DNA of 64,000 bases, from assembly GCA_016713585.1 (NCBI GenBank), contig JADJOV010000001.1, positions 62,001 to 126,000 on the forward strand, read 5' to 3'. Of this stretch, positions 55,628 to 64,000 are shown in pieces; position 1 is the first letter of the stretch, and each line of letters opens with the position of its first letter. This stretch comes from Bdellovibrionales bacterium (GTDB taxonomy: Bacteria > Bdellovibrionota > Bdellovibrionia > Bdellovibrionales > Bdellovibrionaceae). The notes below the pieces were generated by a model. It did no database searches, had not been told where the DNA came from, and worked only from the letters and a program-made list of their open reading frames with translations. Made by a program: the position numbers and the translations under genes.

Positions 55628-58621
55628 CCCAGGAAGTGGAGCCTGCACCACTTGGGTTCCATCTGCCGTAATTGCACATAAACACATAAGAGTAACCCTC
55701 CGGAGTCCCTGCGGCCAATCGATTGGTCGCCTTCATATTTGTAGTTGAACTATTGTGGCCTACCATTTTAGAAGAGTAGAGCTTTGTTTGATATAAGCTT
55801 GCTCCTCCGGTGCAAAGTTCATTTGTTCGATCTATCCAGGGTTGGGGGGGGGTTGTTGCGGAATTTGCTCCAACAAAACTCCAAGTTAAACTTGATGCAG
55901 GCCCGGTCGTAACAAGGAAAACTGTGGGAGCGTTTGGTGAGCCAGGCGAGTTTGTATTATCCGCATAGGAAAAATCAGGTCCCACTGTATTCGGAAATAC
56001 GAATTGGGAATAAGAGAAGTTCCAATTTTTATGGGTATTAACGGTCGGCGGCGCGGCGTCTAGGTAAGCCTTGATAACCCTTCGGTCTTGATTATTAAGG
56101 GAGTCATTGTACGAGGCCCATCGATCATAGCAGCGCAGTTTTTTCGTGGCACCTGCTGTCCAGTAACCAGCATCATTTTTTGGATCTTGTCCAAGAGCTG
56201 TACTTCCTGATCCAGCGGGAACTTCGGTCGCATTGAATGGCGAATTCCACATATTATAATTCACCGTGAGTGATTTGGTCGCTTGTTGCCCAGGCAAACT
56301 AGAGAATTGAGCAAGACATGCCCGATGGACGGTTTGTCCCGAAACTAATCTTGCCCTGAAAGCCACATCAGGTAGGTCCGCTTCACCCTGAACATTTGCA
56401 CTGTTTTTCAGCAAAATATAATCACCTGAATAGCCTGCAGGGAGAGGACAAGTCCTGAGTACCTGAGCGGTGCTGATTCCCGCAGAAAACGAGGCGGTGC
56501 AGATAGAAGTGGAAAGATCAGTGGCTTTAACGACCTTAACAGATACAGTTGAGTCTGGGTCAAAATCTGCTTTAATCCAAGCTTGCCTGGTTGGGGCTAG
56601 AGTCATTAGGCCTGTTTCATTACTTAGATTCGAGAAATCTAACCAAAGAGATTCATTGGTATAGAAATAAATTCCAGGAATACTCACCACTTGAATATAG
56701 GCAGATTGAGAATAATTTCCAGAACTAATCGAGCATGCCGGAGAAATTGGGTTCTGTATTATTAGCTGTGTCTGAACATCAGCCGAGGCCGTTGTAGGGC
56801 CTTCCTTGATTCCATTGACCGTATTGGTTCCAGTACAGATCCTAGAATTCGTCGGGACGTCTATCGAGCAAGACATTGCTGAGGTCAGAGAGCCTGATAA
56901 CATAATCCCAGGGGCTGCCGGGACCGTCGGAAAAGTCCAGTTAATGCTGGGGGTCTGGGTGCAACAACTGCCTGTTGAATAAGATTCTGAAAGAACAGCG
57001 GTTGTATTAATTCTGATTTTATTTGGAGAACTGGTGATTGGCGAAATAACCGGAGTGACTTCCTGTAAGTTCACGATCAAACTCTGGGTGGTTTCTGGGC
57101 TGGAAACTCCCATAACAAGTTTGTTTGAAAAAAAATCTTGGATGGTTGAGAGAACGGTATATGGCCCAGCAGTCTGTTGAAGGTCAAAGGGAATTATGAC
57201 CTCTCCATGGGTGCCAGAAATCGAAGACACAGCGACAGCGGTTCCGTTTATCCTCGTCGTGTTTGATGTGAGTCCCTCATCGTCGCCAATGAGAAACTTA
57301 AGGTCTAAATTATTATTAACTGTGCAATTTCTTTGAATGCTAAACGGATTTGTAGCCGGTGAAGTTTGCCTAATCTCCGGTCGTGGAATAATTCGAATAG
57401 TTGCATAATTTGTGGATTCAATGGTTCCGCCACCAACATCAGTGGCGACAGCTCTAAATTGATAAAAACCAGACTTGAAAGTCGGAGCAATAAAATTTGC
57501 TGGATTGCCGGGGTCGATTGTCCAGTGGAATTTCACATCATTAGGGTTTGCCGAACCAATAGCAAAATCTGAAGGCACAATGCCCGAAGTTGATGAAGCT
57601 GTTGTCATGAGGCCAAAATTAAAAATTGACTTGGAACAGCTCCAGCCAAAGTAATAGTCCACGCGCCACTCCCTGTGGCGGGATTAATCACATCATTCCA
57701 AGCTAGGGATTCTAGAGCTGGAGGAATCGAGTTTTCATCGAGACCGGCAGCCAAGGCACCGGTGTATGATCTTGATTGGATTTTCATGCTGACTAGGCCA
57801 GTGGGGTTCCCGACAACCACTTCAAACCGAAGACCTTGCGGACGACCAGCTTGATCTGCAAAACCCAAATATTTTTGGACCGGATAGATTCCGGCAAGGT
57901 TTTGGGTAAGAGTTCCATTGGTTTGATCCATAACCCGAGTAATTTGAATGCCCTTTTGTAGGGGTAGATAAATCTCGCCATCGGCCTGTGGAAGTATAAA
58001 TCCCGGTGGGTAATCGGGCCGCAGGCCAACTGAATATCTAATAGTGACGGACATGGCCTTATTGCAGCTAGTTCTGAAATTCAAACAAAAAGGCTCAGCC
58101 CAAGTTCTTGCAAAGAGAGGGCATCTCTCAGGTGTGGCAGCGTCAGCAGCGCTGCAGCGAATGCCACTCTGTCTGTAGTAGACGTCCTCACCCGCAATGG
58201 ACTGATTGATATCCAGAGAATCATGATTGGCAAGATAAAAGCGATTCCCGCGAGAGGGATCGTCAAGAGTTGTTTTATTGCATCCAACAAGAAGCGGATC
58301 GGTGATTGATGGTAAACACTTGGCTAGCATATCGAAATGGGCCAAGTTGTTCGGCGGTCCATTATTGGCCCTATTTCCAGCAACTCCGTTGGTATTAGTC
58401 ATCAATGCCGAGGCATCAATATTCGAGTAAACCATCGACTGAGTTCGAATATTGTTTACGATATCATTTCGGGAAAGAACCATATTCAAGCGTTTGTTGT
58501 TGGCATTCATTATATCGGTCATGCTCATGAGTGCTGTCATAATCACGCCCACGAGTCCAATGGCCACCAAAACTTCAATCAATGAAAATCCACGGCTATT
58601 AAAGTTATTCTGTTTCACCAA
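55620..58621 (-). pseudogene. Large prepilin with an extended extracellular region, probable -1 frameshift
   Basis: As written there are two frames. The first (58621-57605) starts with a type IV prepilin leader, RGFSLIEVLVAIGLVG (processing after Gly, then Phe) and ends shortly after AWTITLAG. The second (to 55620) has no signal of its own and carries Ig-like/beta domains (PTFKSGFYQFRAVATDVGGG, PRPEIRQTSPATNPFSIQRN) with many Cys. One base added to the T5/A5 run at 57621-57625 joins them (VPSQFFNFGLM) into about 1000 residues. The alternative is two genes overlapping at ATGA. If joined, this is a tip-adhesin-like minor pilin with a very large surface domain. Confidence 0.55.
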
Positions 58622-58780
58622 GTCACGTCCTGTTGGTTTGCCACTTTAGTTCAATATCCAGCTCAATTCTAGCTCGGCACCTGAATTCCTGCTTAAAAAA
58701 TCTACGAATTTCAGATAACAAATGAAAACTTGTCCCAAAACAATATGCTTCCTGACTGGTTTGATTCAAATTGAGATCGT

Positions 58781-59257
58781 TTAATCATTGCGACTTTTGG
58801 TTATTTTTTCCTTCGTGTACTTTATCGTAGAGTGCAGAAATCTTCTCAGCCAGAGTATAGAAAAATCATGCTTTCTAAATTTTAATGGATGTCGTTTTGG
58901 GGCTTCCCCTCGGAGCCAGGTTTCTACGTATTGCTCAACAACATAGGCTGGGCCCGCAATGTGATTCAATAGAACAAGACCAAGAACAATAGAAAGTGAA
59001 ACGCTAAAGAGACTAAACATGGCGGAGGCTCTAAAAAATGCGGCTCCTTGTTTTTGAAGAAGATCAAGAGCATAGAGCTGCTCAGGGCCATCCAGACCCA
59101 TCAATCCATCTACAATTTGTCTTTGTGAAAGCCAGTATGCAAAAAGGAAAAAGATAATATTTATGCAGGATAAACATACAAAAAAAGAAACAACTCCATA
59201 TTGAAGCTTGGAATTGACAACAACCTGGCGCCTCAAAAACTGTTTAAACATTTTCAA
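58781..59257 (-). CDS. Two-helix membrane protein, HAMP-like, function unknown
   Basis: 158 residues. Two hydrophobic helices (YGVVSFFVCLSCINIIFFLFAYW and AAFFRASAMFSLFSVSLSIVLGLVLLNHIAGP) are separated by a short periplasmic loop (LSQRQIVDGLMGLDGPEQLYA). The second helix continues into a HAMP-like region (EQYVETWLRGEAP). No kinase, cyclase or methyl-accepting domain follows, so the signal output is unknown. Its C-terminus is basic (KYTKEKITKSRND). Confidence 0.55.
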   Translation of the reverse strand: MKMFKQFLRRQVVVNSKLQYGVVSFFVCLSCINIIFFLFAYWLSQRQIVDGLMGLDGPEQLYALDLLQKQGAAFFRASAMFSLFSVSLSIVLGLVLLNHIAGPAYVVEQYVETWLRGEAPKRHPLKFRKHDFSILWLRRFLHSTIKYTKEKITKSRND

Positions 59258-59334
59258 TCTCCATTGACGAACGATCGGGAATCAATAGGTCCAAGATTAA
59301 ATGGTTGCATAGAGATTTGGAGCTGTAAACAAGT

Positions 59335-61241
59335 TTAGGTGTCAGCTTCCTCCAGATAGGTATATCCAGATAATCCTTCTTCATAATGCTTGATCAGGAG
59401 CTTCGCTTCTTGCTTGGTGATAGACCCCGCTTGAATGCTCTCCTCGGTGGCTTGGCGAACACTATCAATCATTTCAGCTCGACCATACTGGACGTAGGAC
59501 AAGACTTCAGTGACGGTGTCACCGGGAACATAATGATCAATTGTATAGCCCGCATCGCTGAGGGACACGTGAACGGCATCGGTATCGCCAAACAAATTAT
59601 GGAGATCACCCAAAATTTCTTGATAGGCACCAGTTAGAAAGGCACCCATAAAATATTGTTCCCCCTCACGAAATTCATGAATATTAGTTGTCCGTCGGTA
59701 GGTTCCGGTCTCAGTATCGATAAACTTCTCGATTTTTCCATCCGAATCGCATGTTAAATCAGCAAGAGTTGCCTCGCGTCGAGGCTGCTCATTTAGACGA
59801 TGGATAGGCATGACTGGGAAAAGTTGCCCGACAGCCCAGGAGTCTGGCACTGATTGAAATACAGAGAAATTACAAAAATATGTGTCACATAATTCTTGCG
59901 AAAGCTGTGCGCGAATATCATCGGCATCTGGGAGCTGACTTGCGATCTTAAACATTTTCGTAGCAACTGAGAAATACATGCTTTCGCACCAAGCTCGGTG
60001 GGGAAGTGATAGCACGCCATAAGTAAATAACTGAAGCGCATCTTGTTTTGATTGAGTCAGATCATTAAAGCATTCGAAAATATTGTCTTTATTAACTTTT
60101 TCGAAAATATATTGCATGTCTTGCATGATGGTCGGGTCCCCCTTAATGGCTGGTCGAGGGGGCTCCTGTCGATGAAGGTCGTTCACGCCAAGAATGTTGA
60201 AAATCAAAACAGAGTGGTGTGCGACCAAAGCTCTGCCGGATTCGGTGACAATATTCGGGTGTGGAACTCCTTTTTCGTCGCAGAGTGCCTGAAGTGTGGA
60301 AACCACGTCATTGGCGTATTCTTGTTCACTGTAGTTAATTGAGCTATCAGAATTTCCAGTCCCATCGTAGTCTACGCCGAGGCCTCCACCCACATCAATA
60401 TATTTTAGTTGGGCACCCATGGCGCAAAGCTCAGTATAGAACCTTGCCCCCTCTTTGAGAGACGATTTAATACTGCTTATAGATGGAACTTGAGAACCAA
60501 TATGGAAATGCAATAGTTCAAGGCACTCGAGCAGGTCTTCTTTGATCAGAGTTTCTATTCCCTCAACTATTTCAACTGAAGTCAGGCCAAACTTGGATCT
60601 TGCCCCTGAGGAGTCAACCCACTTGCCAGAGCCTTGGGTATTAAGTTTCGCTCTAAAGCCAATTTTAGGGCGGGCGTTAAACTTCTTGGCAGCCTGAATA
60701 ACTAAGTGAAGTTCCTCTTTTCGATCGACAACAATAATCGTGTTTCGTCCAAGCTTCTGGGCCAAGATCGCAGTTTCAATATACTCAACATCCTTGAAGC
60801 CATTGCAAATAATCAATGCATTCGGAGTATTCATGAGAGCAAGGACGACTAAGAGTTCTGGTTTAGATCCACACTCGAGGCCCAGGTTTAGGTTCTTTCC
60901 AAAATGCACAAGCTCTTGAACAAGATGTTTCTGTTGGTTGACCTTGATCGGATAAACGCCACTATAATTTCCCTTATAGCCATGATCCAAAAAAGGCTCT
61001 TTGAAACAACCGTGGAGGAGCTCGACCCGAGCCTTAATAATATTTGGAAATCGGATCATGATTGGAACTCGAATTCCTCGATCTAAAAGATCCTGTGTTA
61101 GCTCGAAAAGATCAACTGATCGTCCCTGGGGCCCTCAGGAGTGACTTGAACATTTCCGCTGGTATTAACCCGAAAATATCCACTTCCCCAGTTGTTAATT
61201 CCATAGAGCGCTGCACTTTTTTCAGAATTCCAATCGGACAT
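59335..61241 (-). pseudogene. speA: Biosynthetic arginine decarboxylase, -1 frameshift near the N-terminus
   Basis: About 635 residues when joined, the usual SpeA length. Without correction the frame opens only at 61059 (IMIRFPNIIKARVELLHGCF). Restoring one C in the C4/G4 run at 61128-61131 joins it to ATG 61241 (NSEKSAALYGINNWGSGYFRVNTSG). The PLP-lysine region is GVYPIKVNQQKHLV; other landmarks are GLECGSKPELLV, YIDVGGGLGVDYDG and ESGRALVAHHS. SpeA converts arginine to agmatine for polyamine synthesis. It follows leuS after 14 bases and should share its transcript. Confidence 0.85.
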
Positions 61242-61255
61242 CGTTAATCACCTCT

Positions 61256-63654
61256 TTAATTCGTCATCAAATTCAAAATCTTTCCAGCCCGATAGACAAT
61301 TTTCACAATGGATTTACCCGCACTAGCCGCCAGGCCAGGCTCAACTTTTTGAGCTTCACCCACAGCGAGAGATTCTGGTGCATCAGGTGCCAACTGACTT
61401 GTTCCGCGCATCTTGCCATTGACCTGGACTCCCATCGTGATCATTTCATCAAGAACGAGGGAACTATCATAAGTTGGCCAAGGTGCCAAAGAAACAAAAT
61501 CATTTTCTGCCATTTTTTTCCATAATTCCTCGGCCAGGTGAGGAGCAAAGGGCATGAGCATTTGAACGAGGGTTTTGAGGGCAACGCGAGGGCGAGCGTC
61601 AATTTTACTCAATTCATTCACAAGAATCATCAAGGCGCTAATCGCCGTATTAAAATTCAACGATTCAATATCCTCAGTAACTTTTTTGATAGTCTTATGA
61701 AGAACTTTGTTCAGCTCCTGAGGCACAGACTCATCTTTGACCAGGCAAACGCCGTCTTCAGAGACAATGAGTCTTCGAACTCTATCTAAAAAACGCGTCA
61801 CTCCATCAATTCCAGTGGCAGACCAAGGCTTGTCCCTATCCATGGGGCCCATAAAAGAAATAAAAGTTCGAAGGGCATCCACGCCATTTTTATTCCGAAT
61901 CTCATCTAAATCGGCTACATTCCCTCTGGATTTAGACATTTTTTCCCCATCCGCCCCTAAAATCATCCCCTGGTGGGCGAGTTTCTTGAAGGGTTCGTCG
62001 TGAGTGACCAGGCCTAAATCAAAGAGAACTTTTTGCCAAAATCTGGCATAAAGCAAATGTCCAACAGTATGTTCGGCCCCTCCCACATACAAATCGACTG
62101 GCATCCAATATTTTTGATTTTCAAAGTCAAAAGGAGCCATATCATTATGTGGATCTGTGAAACGTAAAAAATACCAGGAAGACCCTGCAGATCCAGGCAT
62201 AGTATCAGTTTCTCGCACCCCGGATTGACCGTTCTTACTGTATAGGGACCATTCCTTATTTCGTGCTAACGGGGCTTCACCCTTTTCAGAAGGTTGATAG
62301 TCTGCAACTTCCGGAAGGCCCACAGGCAGCTCATCTATTGCCAAAGCCTTAGTCCCACCGCCATCAAAATGAACAATTGGAAAAGGCTCTCCCCAATATC
62401 GTTGTCGACTGAAGAGCCAATCTCGTAACTTATATTGAATGACCCTTGTTCCAAGTGCGTTTTTTCTAGATATTCAATTGCTTTGGCAATAGCCGTCGCT
62501 TTGTTAAGTCCATTCAAGAAATCGCTATTGACTAACAACCCCTCCCCTTCAAAAGGAAGCTCAACCTCGCTTGTCAGAACGCGAAGGATGGGGAGGTTAA
62601 AGGCTTTTGCAAATTCAAAGTCCCGCACATCATGGCCTGGTACAGCCATGATAGCCCCGGTCCCATAATCCATGAGCACATAGTCGGAAACCCAGATGGG
62701 AATACTCTTCTGACTCAGTGGGTGAACGACAAAGGCCCCAGTGAAGACTCCACTTTTGGTTGTTGAGGCCTTTCGATCGATCTCGGACTTTCCAAGCGCA
62801 CTTTCCACATACTTATTCACACTCTCCTGGTGATCTGGAGTCGTTATTTTCTTCAAAAGCGGATGTTCAGGTGCCACAACCATAAAAGTGACACCAAACA
62901 ACGTATCTGGGCGAGTCGTAAAAACTTCGAGAGACTCAGAATGCCCGGATATTTTAAACTGGACAGTTGCCCCCTCGCTTTTTCCGATCCAATTTCGTTG
63001 GCCTTCTTTGGTTCGTTCGGGCCAATCGACTTTGTCTAAATCTGAAAGAAGTCGTTCAGCGTAGGACGTTATTTTGAGCATCCACTGCTTCATGGGCATG
63101 CGGATAACTGGATGCCCCCCTCGTTCAGACTTACCGTCGAGGACTTCCTCATTGGCCAAAACTGTCTTAAGCGCTGGGCACCAATTCACCGGCACCTCTT
63201 TTTGGTAGGCTAGGCCTTTCTCAAAGAGCTTGGTGAAAATAAACTGGGTCCATTTGTAATAGCTAGGTTCGCAGGTCGAAACCTCGCGCGTCCAATCAAA
63301 GCTGAATCCAAAGGATTTCAATTGGCGACGAAAGGTCTCAATCGCCTTTTCGGTGGTAATTGCGGGGTGGACCCCTGTCTGAATTGCATACTGCTCGGCG
63401 GGAAGTCCAAAAGCATCATACCCCATGGGATGAAGAACATTGAAGCCCCGAGCGCGCATAAACCGGGACATGATATCTCCGGGAGTATAAGACGCGATAT
63501 GCCCTAAGTGAAGACCTGAGCCACTCGGATAGGGGAACATGTTAAGCGCATAGTACTTCGGTCGAGGGTCCATGTCTTTGGCTACAAAGCATTTGCTTTC
63601 TTCCCAGGCCTTCTGCCATTTGACTTCCATCTGTGCGGTTGTCTGTTGTTTCAT
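61256..63654 (-). pseudogene. leuS: Leucine-tRNA ligase, -1 frameshift (likely sequence error in an essential gene)
   Basis: About 799 residues when joined. N-terminal HIGH-type motif GLHLGHIASYTPGD, and C-terminal KMSKS-type motif GEKMSKSRGNV. The editing domain (TTRPDTLFGVTFMVVAPEHP) is in the middle. The frame breaks at the T6 run 62460-62465. One more T gives YLEKNALGTRVIQYKLRDWLFSRQRYWGEPFP. Because leuS is essential and normally single-copy, the break is most simply an error in the sequence. Upstream is a divergent response regulator; downstream is speA. Confidence 0.9.
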
Positions 63655-63791
63655 GATCTTTTCCTCAAAAAATAGTTTTTTTAATATCTAATCAGGAAAT
63701 GCCGCTGATTCAATGAAATTTAACTAGACCTCAGATTAGGTTTTGGTCTCTAGCCTCTAGAGAAGCTTAAGAAATCCGATATAATAGGCAC

Positions 63792-64000
63792 ATGAGCCAA
63801 ACCTACACACGGACGGGTGCTCAAGCCCGCAGAATTCTAATCATCGATGAGGATCCAGAGAGCCTTGAGCATTTGCTTGAGCCAATTCGTTGGGAAAATT
63901 ATGACACTCGTGGCGTGACCGATATGATCGAAGCCATTAAAATGATTGAAAATTGGAATCCTCATATTGTTCTTCTTGATCTTTCTTATGCCCAAGGAGC
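63792..64000 (+). CDS. Response regulator receiver domain, N-terminal part (runs off the window)
   Basis: 70 codons from ATG 63792. ILIIDEDPESLEHLLEP is the receiver-domain opening, and IVLLDLSYA the phospho-acceptor Asp strand. Acidic residues DED near the start and D in LLDL fit a functional receiver. The rest lies beyond 64000, so the output domain is unknown. It is divergent from leuS with a ~140-bp gap. Confidence 0.8.
   Translation, partial: MSQTYTRTGAQARRILIIDEDPESLEHLLEPIRWENYDTRGVTDMIEAIKMIENWNPHIVLLDLSYAQG

Noticed and set aside
1..64000. CRISPR arrays, tRNA or rRNA genes, insertion sequences
   Set aside because: I found no regularly spaced repeats, no cloverleaf sequence and no transposase in either strand by eye. 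A covariance-model or IS search would be decisive.

Overview
The window is about 64 kb of a moderately AT-rich genome from a diderm, motile or twitching bacterium. The gene content points to Bdellovibrionota (Bdellovibrio-like): a TIGR02147-family regulator beside a HExxH exported protein, LolA, Lsp, lipocalin, PilT, type IV prepilins, FliL, paired M16 peptidases, and many exported proteins of no known family. This assignment is inference from gene content; no rRNA or tRNA gene is visible.

Layout. 1-5.5 kb: start of a class A penicillin-binding protein, a long exported coiled-coil protein, two unknown exported proteins and an orphan PhnD-type lipoprotein. 5.5-10.2 kb: an RhlE-like DEAD-box helicase, an alpha/beta hydrolase, PcnB, and a LysR regulator. 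10.3-14.6 kb: fliL followed by two M16 peptidases. 15-17.4 kb: L,D-transpeptidase and histidine kinase. 17.4-21.7 kb: alcohol dehydrogenase and an oppD-oppF-small ORF-DEAD helicase operon. 21.8-25.2 kb: O-methyltransferase, acyltransferase, and the HExxH/TIGR02147 pair. 25.3-33.2 kb: a divergent accessory cluster around a MerR-type regulator. It holds SDR, DUF2878, an exported protein, a DUF3833 lipoprotein, and on the other side SnoaL, an FAD oxidoreductase, DUF1365 and a cyclopropane-synthase-like methyltransferase, with a lipocalin at the end. A perfect 10-bp inverted repeat lies between the two arms. 33.3-38.4 kb: NhaR-like regulator, TerC, TlpA-like thioredoxin, pirin and purine nucleoside phosphorylase. 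38.4-40.8 kb: pyrimidine phosphorylase and pilT. 40.9-49.9 kb: a housekeeping block rng-lspA-rplU-rpmA-obgE-nadD/rsfS-rlmH-comF-lolA-rimO. 49.9-59.3 kb: TPR protein, a pilin-like protein, DUF2203, nadE, a DnaQ-type exonuclease and prepilins. 59.3-64 kb: leuS-speA, and the start of a response regulator.

A dominant feature is that about twenty genes, including the essential leuS, are interrupted by single-base frame breaks, and three more by single in-frame TAA codons. Most of the frame breaks look like the loss of one base from an A/T or C run of 4-6. Both sides of each break remain conserved. This looks much more like systematic sequence or assembly error (or very recent mutation) than like old decay. 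I therefore describe each interrupted gene as one feature and give the position of the break.

The most interesting biology is the divergent MerR-regulated cluster at 25.3-33.2 kb. It resembles the light- or singlet-oxygen-responsive, furan/cyclopropane fatty acid clusters of proteobacteria, and here it has no photolyase. Other points of interest are a NadD-RsfS fusion, a probable 1000-residue prepilin with a large extracellular part, a Ser/Gly-rich pilin-like protein, and a cluster of short tandem repeats near gene ends.
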